From assembly GCA_051453625.1 (NCBI GenBank), contig JBOZIK010000001.1, positions 217,433,767 to 217,497,766 of the forward strand: a stretch of 64,000 nt of DNA, written 5' to 3'. The number at the start of each line of letters is the position of its first letter. Within the stretch, counting starts at the first letter, position 1. This DNA is from Welwitschia mirabilis (taxonomy: Eukaryota; Gnetophyta; Gnetopsida; Welwitschiales). The notes under the pieces were generated by a model. That model worked only from the letters and a program-made list of their open reading frames with translations. It searched no databases and was not told the DNA's origin. Of this stretch, positions 14,164-26,039 are shown in pieces. The position numbers and the translations under genes are program-made.

Positions 14164-15659
14164 GACATATTTAACAAATATCTCAATTATAGCAAACAAG
14201 ATTCTAGATTTATAAAACTTTTGAAAATGTTAAGAAAAATTAGGCATTCATATTATTAAATTATTCTTTTTATGAGTTTAATACTTAGACATAAGAAGTC
14301 ATGAATTATGAACTTATTCTCAAGGCTAAAATGATGTTGTTTAATCTTAATATTTTATTTTATTTTAGCTCATCCAATATTCTTGTGATGTGTGGAATCA
14401 TCTTAAACACCCATCCAAGATTTAATTTAGTTTAGTAAATAAAATTTAAATAATGTAGTTGCATTTTTATCTTATTGATGCACCTTATGTTCTCATGAAT
14501 TTGTTAATGAATCTTGAAAATATATGATTCTATTTTTTGTTTTAGTTTTAGTCTTTGTTAATTAAATATTCTTTCCTTTAATTGTTTACAGTCCTTTCTA
14601 ATTAAGTTTAGTTCCATTTAAGAGGAACTTTCCTATCAATTAAAGTAAGATCTAATGTTTGAAACCTAATAAGAAAGTGAAATTACTTTTATTTTAGACT
14701 CTTTTGCTCCACTTTGTATTTGAAAATAGTATTAAAGAATTTAACTATCTCTTGATGTGATACTTTAGAGCTTCTAAGAGAGTTCTTAAGAAAATTGTTC
14801 TTGTTATTCTTTTTCACACATTGCATGCATTTTTTACAATTTTTAGTTTGCTTTTTAAATGTTTCTTATTATATTTTTTAGAAAATATTATAAAATTTTT
14901 ATTTTTCACACTTCTAAAGTCCTATTTTGAATCTAAAGTAATATTCCTATAAATTTATGGCTATTAGTTTAATTCTCTAAAAAGAGGTCTTTTGAGATTT
15001 AAAAAGAAACATTTATAAAGAAAGGGAATATCTAATTACAAAAAGAGGGTTTATTTAAAAAACTATGTTGGTTATAGGATTATATCATCATGCTCCTTTT
15101 TATTGATTACCTCTTTTAGCTACCTTCAAACTTGTATCTTCTTCTCTATTTAATTATACCAAAGAAGCTACTAACATTATTGTTCTTTGTTATTCTTTCA
15201 TAGTATCATTCATAGGCAAGGGATTTCATTGTAGGTCTACATCTTATCACCTCTATAGTAGATCTATCATTGGTCTTATTCCTATTACAAACTACATTCC
15301 CCTATAATAATTACATTTAAAGATGGGGATTTACTTTGGTGATTTTCATCTTATCACCTTTATTAAAAATCCATCATTGATGTTAATTCTCTAAATAGGT
15401 GATAAAGTAGGCTTTCGTTAAGTCTTTTTGGTGCCATTCTTAGTCATTTCTTCTATATTTCACATAGCCTTCTTTTTTAGAAACTTTAATTTTATAGCTA
15501 CTTTTCTTTTTGGATTCAATTATGCATTCCTCATTAAGGTTAAAGATAAATAAGTTCATGAAAAGCATCTAACCTTTTTTGTTCTAGAGTATTAACATCT
15601 ATTTCCAATGAAAGTTTACTATAGTCAATATTTTCCTCATGCTATCTTAATTTTCCTTG

Positions 15660-15880
15660 TCTTTTTATCTGAGACTCTTATTTAAAGTAATAGTTAGGTT
15701 CCTCTTCATTGTAATTATACTCATCCTCACCAAAATAACCTACAAGTGATGGTGTTGCATTAGCAAGTTAGTATAATTCTCCTAATGTATTAATGTTGCA
15801 AGCTAAGTAATCACTAAAGATCTCAGATAATTCCTTGGTATTGATTTTATTTAAACTAGTTACTTTCCTTGTTACTAAAA
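15660..15880 (-). pseudogene. Degenerate conserved coding stretch (copy 3)
   Basis: The minus strand reads INTKELSEIFSDYLACNINT, LGELY, a stop where the other copies have Lys (AAA or AAG), then LANATPSLVGYFGEDEYNYN and an EEEPNYYFK stretch. This is the homologue of 4,330-4,536 and 58,248-58,496. A second stop follows FK where the copy at 58 kb has Glu. Family unknown. Confidence 0.35.
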
Positions 15881-17040
15881 TTCCTCTATATTTTAATCTC
15901 TTTTAGATTTTTTTGAAAATTAATATGTATCACACCTATTAAGTATAATCATTACATAACTTATTCATAATCATGTGAGATTGGTTACTTTGTCATAGCA
16001 TTTCTATTACCTTGCACACATGTACCTATTATTAATCATCTAGGTCTTTCTTATGCACATATACCATGTCACACATTGTTGAACATTCTTGTAATTTTTA
16101 AGCATTTTGCAAATATTTTAAACTATTATGAGCTCACATTGTGTTGAAAAATGAATTAAAACATGCTTATATTTTATTTTTAACTCACTTAAAGATCAAT
16201 TTTGACTTCTAATATAGATAGATGAAGTTAAGTTTGGAATGTAAGCAAGATCCACTTAACTATGCCAAACTCAATTTTTTTTTCCCTTGTTTTTTTCTTT
16301 TCTTTTCTTTTTATTTTTCCTTTTTACCCCTAAATTTTAACTTGTATACTTAAGACACCTAAAAGTTTTAATGTTTTTAAGGTATAGAATTAGAAGTTAC
16401 TCTCTTATTAAAGACATTCCACTCTTTATTAGCATTAAGTATTATTTTGTGGTTTGTGAAACAAGCCTTATATGAATAGAGATTCATGTTAGGCTATGTT
16501 TCTCTTTAAGCTTACTGTGTCCTCATTAATCACAATAACTATCTATGTTAAGTCATATGAAGAGCCATGTTTCCCTCAATTAAAAACATCTTAGCCATTT
16601 TGATGTCCAAATTTCCAACATATACTTTAGGAATTAAAGGTTTACTAAGTGAAAATTAGAGGCACAATGGTAGGACCTACTTAAATACCATTACTAAATT
16701 AAGAAGGATGAATCAACGTAATCATTTAAGATTTATAAATTCCAAGGTATATGTATGCTACTAACATTGTATCCTACTCTTCTTTAGAAGGAATATGTTC
16801 TTGAGATAACTAAACATGATAAATAACTTTGAAATCCCACTTATGTAATTTAAACCTCATCCTTTTATTTTTTAAGAGGTAAGGATTAACTCCTAAAAAG
16901 GGACATGGTTTATTATCTTTCTTGGAAGTAATACATAAAAGTAATAAAGCATTAACTTAATTGCATTAAGTGTATTAGGTCATTGCATTAAAATATATCT
17001 CATACACATAAGAATATATAATAAAATTATATTTGTTATT

Positions 17041-17140
17041 NNNNNNNNNNNNNNNNNNNNNNNNNNNNNNNNNNNNNNNNNNNNNNNNNNNNNNNNNNNN
17101 NNNNNNNNNNNNNNNNNNNNNNNNNNNNNNNNNNNNNNNN
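17041..17140. other. Assembly gap (100 N), phase and subfamily switch
   Basis: The sequence before the gap matches unit position about 5,690. The sequence after it matches about 4,810 and belongs to the other subfamily. Nearly one whole unit or more is therefore missing, or two distant units have been joined. Confidence 0.8.
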
Positions 17141-19020
17141 TATGAATTAAAATATACTTAGACTTTGTATTTTAGCTCACTTAAAGATCAATTTTAACTT
17201 CTAATATAGAGAAATCAAGTTAAGTTTGGGATGTGATTAAGATCCACTTAACTATGTCAAACTTAACTATTCTTTTTTCTTGTATTTTTCTTTATATTTT
17301 TATTCTTTATCCTAAATTTTAACTTACATACTTAAGATAACAAAAAGTTTTATTTTTTTTAAGGTTTAGAATTGAAAGTTACAATCCTCTTAAAGATGTT
17401 CCAGTTTTCACTAGCATTAAGTCTTAGTTGGTGTTATGTATAAGAAGCCTTATACTGATAGTCTTTTATTGATAGATATCCATGTTAGGTTGTGTCACCC
17501 TCTAATATTACTACATCCTCTTTATCTACCATAATTGTCTATTTTAAGTCATATGAAGAGCCATGTTTCTATTAAGTAAAAACATCTCAGGCATCCTAAT
17601 GTCTAAGATTACCATACATCCTAGTAACTAAGGGTGTACTAAGTAAAAATCAGAGGCACAATGGTAGCACTTACTTAAATATTACTACTAAGTTAATGAG
17701 GAGGCATTAGTGTAATCATTTAAAATTTATAAATTCCAAGTTGTAGGTAGGTTACTAATATTGTATTCTATTATTTGTTAAAAGTTATATGTTATTGAGA
17801 TAACTAAACATTATAAATAATTTTGAAAATCCCACTTATGTAATTTAAACCTCTTCCTTTTATTTTTCAAGAGGCAAGGGCTAACCCCTTAGAAGGGACA
17901 TGGTTTATTATCTTTCTTGGAAGAAACACATAAAAATAAGAACGTTTTCACTAAATTGCATTTAATATATTAGGCTATTTTATTAAAATATATCTCAATC
18001 ACATAAGGATATATAACCATATTATATTTCTTCTTCATTTAGGCATAACAATTTTGCACATTTTTAAGGATCATTTTGATTATTTATTACTCTACTGTAG
18101 TTTAATGGATTACTTAAATTTTGAATGTGAGTAATATTCCTTTCAATTTAAATAAAGTATTTTTTTATTACCTCAATTTAGATTTGACAATGTTTTCCTT
18201 TTTTCCTTTTCTTTTTTTCTTTTGGGACATGTAGGTTATTCAAATTTGTAGATATAAGTAAGTTTCATTATAATTTAACAATATGTTACAAGGTATTATC
18301 CTTTGTATTGTTCTGTTTCTATTATGATCATATAAAAGGAAAGGTTCTAGACCTTATCAGATTTATTCACTCTTATGATGATGATTGGAGCCATGATAAA
18401 CATATGCATTAGTCTATAAGATGATCAAACTTAGAAAAAAATGACATAAACATTTCATGACAATAGTGTAGATCTATGGATTTAATAGTGACTTCTTTTT
18501 AAGTAGAAACATGTACAATTCCAGATCTAAGATGATGGAGATGCTTGTAAACTTATGATAGTAAATTAACTAAGATTATGCATAAATCTATTACTTCTTA
18601 ACATAAGAAGCTTATGGGTAGAGAAAAAACAAGTTACAATAATTTTATAACTTTATGAAATACCTTTTATGCTAAAATGATTTGAAGCTAAATAATTAAA
18701 TTACAATAATGAATATCTTACATTATAACAAGGGTAAAATGTAATAATTGCTCGCAAAAATGACTTATATCAAGGTAAAACTTCTAGAATGTTACCCATA
18801 AAAGCAAGCTTACAATTACTATGTTAACGTGGTCAAATGCTATTTGAAGGATTCATCTTCATATAGTTAAAAAAATATTAAAAATGATATGTAATTCACT
18901 AAGGAAAGAATAGTGATTCGATCCTAGTCTCATTTCACTGGTTTATTCTCCTATATTGCTACTTTTAAATTATTACATTTTCATAAACCAAAACTAAAAA
19001 GATCTTAAGGAAAGCACCCT
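17141..19020. repeat. Macro-tandem repeat, 3' part of a further copy
   Basis: This matches unit positions about 4,810-6,680. It shares subfamily markers with 59,100-60,746, such as 'gtcttagttggtg' and the following 'agaagccttata', which differ from copies 1 and 3 ('ttattttgtgg'). It leads without a break into the unit-start motif of copy 4 at about 19,021. Confidence 0.8.
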
Positions 19021-19257
19021 AATTTCAATGTTAATAATGATGATGATACAAGGAATTCTTAGAAATCATAAAATTAGTCTCCTTATGAGTGACATTAATT
19101 AAAGTCAAAGACAAAATTAAACTAACATAATCTTATTCTTAAATATAATAGTTATTCATGTTGTGAATGATAAGGATCTATTAGTGGCTACTATTAGCTT
19201 TCTTGAGATAAAATCAAATCAACCCCTAGTTTAGGTATAGTTACTAATGATTTAAAT

Positions 19258-20428
19258 TATTTTTTTAAATATAAAATTGAGATGTCATTTCTAATAAATA
19301 AGTAAAAGTACATACCCTTGTGTATAATAAAAGATAGGGGAGTTGTGTCCCCTGTAAGAGCTAATCAAAGGTTCAAAAATAAGTAAGGCCTAAAGCAATG
19401 ATTAAGCAATAATATATATTACATCTTATAATGTTGTGTAAATTACTTAATGGACTTGACACCAAACCTATTACCTGATGTTCCCCCATCCTTCTACCTC
19501 CTAGTTTTTGTGCCCCCAATGAAAAACTAGTAGCAGATCTGCATAATCTGGAACATATGCTATCATATGAAGCTGTAAAGACAATAAAATTTTGCTAGGA
19601 AAAGATTGTTCTTTTCTCTAAAAATTTTAGCAAACCCATAACCTCTCATTAAGTTGAGAAATTTGTGACCAGAGTTTGTACTACTAAGGAATGTGAGCAT
19701 GATTAGAACTAGAGGCATTCCAATTGCAAATTAATGATTTCTATTCAAATAAAGCTTAATCATATTTCTCAGTTAACTATTTGACTACTTCACCAAATAA
19801 AAGATAGAAGACTGCCTTAGATGAATTGATTGCTTTCATCAATCTGCACTTGATAACTAAATTATAGAGGTCATTGCTTAAGGATAGAACTATTTGCATT
19901 CCATTTTGACTATGTCCCTCCTATTTGAAAACTATTAGAGGCCTCTTCCTTAGATCTTTAGAATCTAGAAACTAGTTCAGGGGCTACAATTCTCTTCCTC
20001 ATGAACTAAGGGAATATTTCCATCAAATTACACCATTTATGATTTTTCAAGGTATATTTTAGCTTCCAAACTGCCTTCAAATTAAGGTCTAACTGACTTT
20101 GGAGATTTCTGATTAGAACCTGTGCATTAAAATCTATTTTCTTAAAAATCTCTGCATTCCTACTATGCTAGAGTAAATAAATATTCATAGACATTAAAGA
20201 TTTTATGATACAATGGTGGGTGGATCTAGATCTGAAATGATGCTTAACCAAATGCATTAAAGTTATCCAGTTTCTTGAAGGAGGTTGGAAATGAACTAGT
20301 TTTAAAAGATGTTGAAGAAAGATGAAGCTAGAGGGGCATTCAAAGAAGAGGTGGTATCTTGTTTTGGTGTCCTTCTCATAAAAAACACATAGCACATCTA
20401 TCTGAATACCAAACCTAGCTAGTCTTTC
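19258..20428 (-). mobile_element. 5'-truncated LINE inserted in copy 4
   Basis: Homologous copies read straight across this site ('aattattgtaactcatg'). Here about 1.17 kb is inserted between 'gatttaaatta' and 'taactcatgtaaa'. The left edge is a short T run, which is the poly(A) tail of a minus-strand element. The right part encodes the zf-RVT domain, so only the 3' end of ORF2 is present. This is the normal outcome of target-primed reverse transcription with 5' truncation. I could not make out a convincing target duplication. Relative order is clear: the insertion is younger than the tandem repeat. Confidence 0.75.
19960..20410 (-). pseudogene. LINE ORF2 C-terminal fragment with zf-RVT domain
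   Basis: The frame 20,395-20,168 reads CVFYEKDTKTRYHLFFECPS near its start, which fits the plant LINE zinc-binding domain (C-x2-C, then HLFFxCP). The first cysteine pair is damaged: the second cysteine position holds Tyr. After a stop at the usual Trp position the frame goes on with SRNAEIFKKIDFNAQ, close to the family's 'W..RN.RIF' motif, and stays readable to about 19,990. The reverse transcriptase and endonuclease domains are absent. Not functional. Confidence 0.7.
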
Positions 20429-20597
20429 TTTAACTCATGTAAATTCTATGTATCTAATGCATTTTGTTTTTTTTAAAATCATGAATTTCTGTGTATGTGA
20501 GAACATATTCCTCATGATGAAACTTGGACTTTTAATACTTCTGCTATAAAGCACATGTTGTATAGTAGTGATTACTATGATAAATTCATAATAAAAC

Positions 20598-20622
20598 CTA
20601 TTTATTTATTTATTTATTTACT
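20598..20622 (+). repeat. (TTTA)n microsatellite
   Basis: A short run of TTTA tetranucleotides in copy 4. Equivalent places in copies 2 and 3 hold shorter versions ('tttatctatttatt'), so it has expanded here. Confidence 0.7.
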
Positions 20623-21714
20623 TTATAAATAAAATCATAGTTCTAGTTGAACATCATAATTTAGTTACTTTTGAATTTTTTTTTTTGAGTAACTAATTAA
20701 TAGAGTTATTTTTCCTACCTTGCACTCACATCTTCTCTTTCTCTATGCTCCTATAAGAAAAATCATTAATCTTTATCAAAAATTATTACATAGACATTCA
20801 CGCTACTTATCATAAGATTTTTATAAAGTGCTATATGGATGAAAATTTCATGCATTTTTATGTTTTCATTAAAATTCATAAAATTACTTAAATTATGTCT
20901 AAAGCTAATATGTCATTAACTCTTGTGAAATATTCTTATTACATAAATCCTATTCTTCCATTATTGAGTTCATAGTCAAAGTACAATAAGGCTAGTGAAA
21001 ATTCTTCCACCTCATAAAAGAACAAAGTATATCAAATTTAATGCTTTTTGTAGAAAATTCTAATCAAACTATATCAATAAATAATTTTTAATCTATACTA
21101 TTTGTTTATACTTTAAGTTTTAGTATTTGATTTTTGATAGTATTATAAGAGAAAATTAAAAAGATAATATCAAAATGCACCAACTTAGGATAGAATGAGT
21201 AGATTTAAGGGATGCAAGAGTTTATTTTCATGTGTCTTTCATAATAGAATCTCATCAAATAATTAAAGTATTATTGCAATGATAAGGATAATAAGATAGT
21301 AGAAAATATATAAATTATGGTATATAAACAATAGTATTAACTTAAAAATATTTTAAAATTAAGTAAGCAATAACACAAAGTTAGTGAAACTAATGTCATT
21401 GAAGGAGTTCACATGATGACATTAAAATATTTATGATTGATAAAATGTTTAGAATTTAAGATGTTTACATAAAAATTATATAGTGGTATAATTTCATAAA
21501 GAATTCTTTATTAATTTAAAAATGTAGATCTCAAAAATATCTCTTTAATGATACTTAATTCATGAAAAAGTAGTTTTATGATGTAAATCATAATTTTAAG
21601 AAGATATTAATTTATTTAAGAAAGTGTTGAGTGATGGGGTAAAAATATTCTAACATTAGAATTATTAAAAAAATGCTATAATAAAAAGATTAAAAAATAT
21701 AAAATATAATTAAA

Positions 21715-21779
21715 AAATAAGGAATAAAATTTAACATATAAAAAGATACTTTTTATATGTTAAATTTTATTCCTTATTT
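21715..21779. repeat. Perfect 31-bp inverted repeat (fold-back)
   Basis: Bases 21,715-21,745 and 21,749-21,779 are exact reverse complements with a 3-base loop, 'ata'. The left arm is normal unit sequence: copy 3 has nearly the same bases at about 10,914-10,944. The right arm replaces what copy 3 shows next ('attttccccaa'). It looks like a copy of the left arm written back in the opposite direction. Confidence 0.9.
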
Positions 21780-21819
21780 CCAAAATATTACAAAAAATGA
21801 GAAAAAACTAGCATGACAG

Positions 21820-22020
21820 TTATATAAAAAAGGTCATAAAGAACATAAGGAGGGAAATCAATTGGAATATAATAGAAATAAAAATAAAAAAGAAGATAAG
21901 AAAGATGATATTTAAGAGAATGACATATAAAAGTAAAATAAACAAAATAAAAGTACACATAAAAAATAAAGATAAGAAAGAAGAATACTTAAAATGAAAA
22001 AAAGATGAGGAACTGTCCAA
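21820..22020 (-). CDS. Small hydrophobic ORF in the long-form segment (doubtful)
   Basis: 66 codons starting MDSSSSFF and followed by an almost unbroken run of Phe, Leu, Ile and Ser. A related frame of 80 codons lies at 62,186-62,428 with the same start, and an unstarted one near 11,010-11,200. The minus strand of A-rich DNA naturally gives such a composition, so the frame may be accidental even though the copies share it by descent. If translated it would be a membrane-embedded peptide. No family is recognised. Confidence 0.15.
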   Translation of the reverse strand: MDSSSSFFHFKYSSFLSLFFMCTFILFILLLYVILLNIIFLIFFFIFISIIFQLISLLMFFMTFFI

Positions 22021-22352
22021 CTAATATGGTAACATTATCCCATAACCTAAGAAATATTTTCATTCCAAATTATAATATGCTTTACCAAAGAGAAAAAGTC
22101 AAATTTTATGCTAGAAACATAGCAAATATTGAAGTTGAAATAACAAATAACATTATCCTTTGAATTCCTTTAAATAGTCATGATTATAAGTAACACATAA
22201 ATAAACAAAGTAAAGAGAAAGAGAAAACTATAGGAAAGGAACAATGTGCTACTACTTGTAAATTGTGATTTGGTTTTCTTCACTTTTATTTTATTAATAA
22301 AGATGAAGGTAATTTTTATTTTTATTTCTCATAAATGTATAATGTAATAAAC

Positions 22353-24491
22353 AATTATTTTAACTTAATTTTTATGGGGTTGCTGGTGTTGATTTGTAAG
22401 TTTTTCATCTAGTTTTATATGTATCTTTCTCTTTTATGAGATATTATTTAGGAGTACAACTATGTTAAGAAAAATCTTGGAATTATGAGCTTCAAATTTA
22501 CTCTAAGGGAAACTATTAAAATTTGAAAGCTTGGGAATCTTTCAAAAGCGATAATAGACTTCTAATCATGACCAAGCTTTTATTTGAATCCATAATAGTG
22601 TAATAAAGAATATTAAGTAATATAACTTCAACATTTATTAATTTATTAGTGATTAGCCTAAATGTGAATCCTTGTTTAGTTGTGTTTTCTATTATGTATA
22701 GAAATTTTATAAGTAATTCAATGTGTGAAATGAAAATATGATAATGTATTTCTTTAGAAATTTGTCTTTACATTTTCTAATTGTCATGCATAATTAAGAT
22801 GATGTAGAAAATAATATATATATATATATATAGGATTCTTATTTTGCAATTCCTTAGATATTATAATTTTCAATTTTATTTTATGCATAAATAAATTTTT
22901 AGTTTTTCACTCTATGGCTTTGTATTTACAAGAATCATAGTTTTAAATAACAAGAAAAAAATATATTTAAAACTTTGCAATTTATCATCCAAGTTCATAA
23001 ATGAATATATTAAATTATATTGTCATTTTTCAATGGAACTTTAGGAATTTTGTCTTCAACTACAAAATAGACTTAATTACTTAAGGATTTCTTTATTTAT
23101 ATTAAAAGAAACTAGATAGAATATATTACATAATTCAAGTATCTAATTATTACTTAAAGAATATATTACATTTGAAATTGATTATAACATAACATATTAT
23201 TTACATGAGGCATGTGGTAGTTTAAATATTGATTGTATCTAAATTTTTAAGATATAAATTTATTTTTTATAACTTATCAAGGTCATAGATATATATCTTT
23301 GAAGTCTAAAATACTACAAATATATAATTAGTTATTGTTATAAATGCCTAAAGTTCATTTATACTGCTATACCTTTTTAGTTGAATTCTATAGTGATTTA
23401 TAATGTAGTTGTGATTATAGTCTATATTACAATTGATTTTTTGAGTCTATCTACCTTTAATGCTTATCTACTGAAATTTTAAATAGTATACTACATGTAC
23501 GATAAATAATAAAATGAGATCTTTCATTAAGAGGATAAAGCTATGGTTTTAGTATTTAGATGGTATTGTATAACATGAGCATGCTTTTAATTTATTAATT
23601 GTAAATATTTTTGAAGTATAAATAACAATATTTCATTGGTCTTAAGGTAAGTAGTATATGAATTTTATTAATGACTTAATATTTTACCAAAATGTCTTAG
23701 ATTACCTATTTAGTCCTTCTTCAAATTATTAATAATATTGGCTTCCACACCAAACATAATTCAAAAGTTAAGTACATTTATGTTTTAGCAAATAACTTAT
23801 GTTTGAATTTTTTTTTTAATGCATACCTTCATGAAGTACAAATTGTTTTGGTTTTGAACCTCAAAATCCTAATTTAATCCTAATTAAATTTCATCAATGT
23901 CATTTTCTGATGAAGTTCAAATTCATATGCTAAAACATAGTATATCTATATATTTGTAGAATTATTTATCAACATCAATATAACTATGGGATTAGATTGG
24001 AATGATAAGAGACTCTATTTTTGTACAAGTTCTATAACAAACCTTTATATTATTAATTGAACATCTTAGAAATATGCATTTTAGTCTAATAAAAAGGTTT
24101 ATAATGTCAAATGATTAGGTTTACAATGAAATACTCTTAAAATATTAAAAATAGATGTTTTGCATCTCTTTTATCATATTTAATCTTCTTAATAACATAA
24201 TAAATGTAATAATTAGTTCTTTTATTATAAGCTAAAGAATTAAAAGGGAGTCACTAATTATGATACTAATGTTCTTTCTAAGCTAGATATATTTGTTAAA
24301 GGTATGCTTTATTAATGTTCTTACACTCAAAAGGTTAATAAACAACTGAGGAATGAGTTGAATATCACACTACATTTTAATCAACATTTTATAGCAATAT
24401 AGATCCAAAATAAGTTGAAGTAATAGAATATAATGTGATCATGGATTTAGAAAAAAATATTTTTAGAATAGAAGGAAAAATATATATCTTT
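22353..24491. other. Anonymous AT-rich DNA at the left edge of the middle block
   Basis: I see no macro-repeat similarity, no open frame of note and no transposon motif here. A TA dinucleotide run sits at 22,814-22,832. The region ends at a 403-base N run (24,492-24,894). Confidence 0.6.
22814..22832. repeat. (TA)n microsatellite
   Basis: About nine TA repeats in otherwise non-repetitive AT-rich DNA. Confidence 0.85.
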
Positions 24492-24894
24492 NNNNNNNNN
24501 NNNNNNNNNNNNNNNNNNNNNNNNNNNNNNNNNNNNNNNNNNNNNNNNNNNNNNNNNNNNNNNNNNNNNNNNNNNNNNNNNNNNNNNNNNNNNNNNNNNN
24601 NNNNNNNNNNNNNNNNNNNNNNNNNNNNNNNNNNNNNNNNNNNNNNNNNNNNNNNNNNNNNNNNNNNNNNNNNNNNNNNNNNNNNNNNNNNNNNNNNNNN
24701 NNNNNNNNNNNNNNNNNNNNNNNNNNNNNNNNNNNNNNNNNNNNNNNNNNNNNNNNNNNNNNNNNNNNNNNNNNNNNNNNNNNNNNNNNNNNNNNNNNNN
24801 NNNNNNNNNNNNNNNNNNNNNNNNNNNNNNNNNNNNNNNNNNNNNNNNNNNNNNNNNNNNNNNNNNNNNNNNNNNNNNNNNNNNNNNNNNNNNN
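24492..24894. other. Assembly gap (403 N)
   Basis: Unknown bases. Open frames that seem to cross this run have no support. Confidence 0.95.
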
Positions 24895-25012
24895 CTTAAA
24901 GCTTTAATCATCTGCAAAACATCAAATACTAAAAACCAGAGATATTAAAAGTATACTTAATAGCAGGACTTTTCAGTAAAACTCATATCTCAGATGGAAT
25001 AGAAAAAGTACG

Positions 25013-25660
25013 TTAAGATGTCTCTCTAAGATTATAACTCCTGAAGCCTTCATCCTCGATAGATGAAAAAGAATGAGGATGTAATAGAAACCAAGCAAGA
25101 ATTTCATAAGGAGATAAAACATAAGAAGAATCTACAGAAATGACCTTAAATGGTTGTATACCCCCTACACCCATAAAAGAAAAATATAAACCTAACAAAA
25201 TATTGTCATAGAAACACTTTCCCTTTTCACCATTTCTCTTTAAGTGAGTCAACTAGGAAAGAATAAAAGAATAGATAACCAAGAGCAATTAAAATAAACT
25301 ATACTAGTCAAAAAGGAAAATAAGTAAATTATATAGATGGGAATCTTACTCACCTGATCATAAAGAAAGGCCCTACTAACAATTAGCTTCCCACTAGCTA
25401 CAAAATATGGAGTGGTAAAATTGACTACAGAAATTCCTCCTACACATATAAAAAATCATCCAAGAAATTTGCCAAGAAGTAACAAAAGTCCTTATCAGAA
25501 TGAGATACTTTGGGAAAGACATGATTACCTTCACTCATTTCATAGAGGTTTAATATATTAGAGGAGAAGATCTAAGAAAACCCTTGCTCCAAAGCACATT
25601 GCTATATTTCAAACTCTACAGACCTGACATTGGTAGAATTCTAAGAAATGGCAAGATAAA
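25013..25660 (-). pseudogene. Unidentified spliced gene-like remnant
   Basis: On the minus strand, the frame 25,252-25,013 (LTHLKRNGEKGKCFYDNILL through SIEDEGFRSYNLRETS, then stop) is preceded by a possible intron at 25,353-25,253. Its donor reads CAG|GTGAGTAAG and its acceptor TTCTTTCCTAG. Splicing joins it in phase to an upstream frame, NFTTPYFVASGKLIVSRAFL then YDQ. Further upstream, after one frameshift, comes FPKVSHSDKDFCYFLANFLD and, after stops, VEFEI and QCALEQGFS. One of these stops is TAG where Gln would fit. The reading covers about 170 residues. I do not recognise the family. TATA boxes at 25,721 and 25,906 on the same strand support a transcribed origin. It may be a captured host gene or a retroelement gag-like gene. 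Confidence 0.4.
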
Positions 25661-25720
25661 GTCTAGAAATCATACCTTAAGTAGTAGAAGAAGTGCTTCC
25701 ACAAATACTAGAAGGGACTT

Positions 25721-25730
25721 GTATTTATAG
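25721..25730 (-). promoter_or_regulatory. TATA box (CTATAAATAC) before the spliced remnant
   Basis: The minus strand reads 'gcctataaatacaag', a textbook plant TATA box, about 60-80 bases before the first readable codons of the remnant. Activity is not shown, only the motif and its position. Confidence 0.45.
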
Positions 25731-25905
25731 GCAACATCAAGCTATATAAGGGCTTGCATAAAAATTAAAGAAAAAGAGAAAAAAACATTAAACTTAAAAA
25801 AAAAGCATAAGAGAAAGAGATAAGTAGAAGAATAAATAAAAGAATTACCAATTTGACTATGGAGGCACATGATAAAAGAAGTAAAAAATGAGGGGACCAT
25901 AAAGC

Positions 25906-25914
25906 TATTTATAG
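25906..25914 (-). promoter_or_regulatory. Second TATA-like box (CTATAAATA)
   Basis: The minus strand reads 'cactataaatagctt'. It lies between the CGCACTT motif array and the first TATA box, on the same strand. It could be an alternative promoter or a duplicated one. Confidence 0.3.
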
Positions 25915-26039
25915 TGATGGACCAGTGTTTAACCTAACCCTAAAATAATAGTTAATTGTAGTTAACAACAACTCAGATAAATGCAAATAAATCTAGTTAA
26001 CTATTAAAAAATCAAGGACTTGAACTACAATAAACTAAA

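Larger units (their letters stand above)
9596..17040. repeat. Macro-tandem repeat, copy 3 (long form)
   Basis: This copy starts at unit position about 140 and runs to about 5,690 before a gap. The same pair of landmarks (positions 166 and 4,670 of copy 1) is 4.5 kb apart in copy 1 and 6.4 kb apart here (9,622 to 16,010). The difference of about 1.9 kb is the extra segment at about 10,915-12,825. The TRIM-like element (13,287-14,163) and the degenerate coding stretch (15,660-15,880) are both present. It belongs to the same subfamily as copy 1 in the 16.4-kb part, with a 'ttattttgtggtttgtgaaa'-like stretch. Confidence 0.85.
19021..22352. repeat. Macro-tandem repeat, copy 4 (split by a LINE, truncated)
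   Basis: The copy starts at 19,021, is interrupted by a LINE at about 19,258-20,428, resumes with 'aactcatgtaaattctatg' and continues to about 22,352. It carries the ~62-bp indel shared with copy 2 (about 19,158-19,222). Repeat similarity stops inside the long-form segment, just after 'gtaataaacaa'. Beyond that begins the 31-kb block unrelated to the repeat. Confidence 0.8.

Noticed and set aside
1-22352. Endogenous pararetrovirus as the source of the macro-repeat
   Set aside because: I saw no movement protein, coat zinc finger, RT or RNase H motif in the unit on either strand.
24435-24917. Open frames of about 155 codons on both strands
   Set aside because: They consist almost entirely of Ns, so nothing is known about them.
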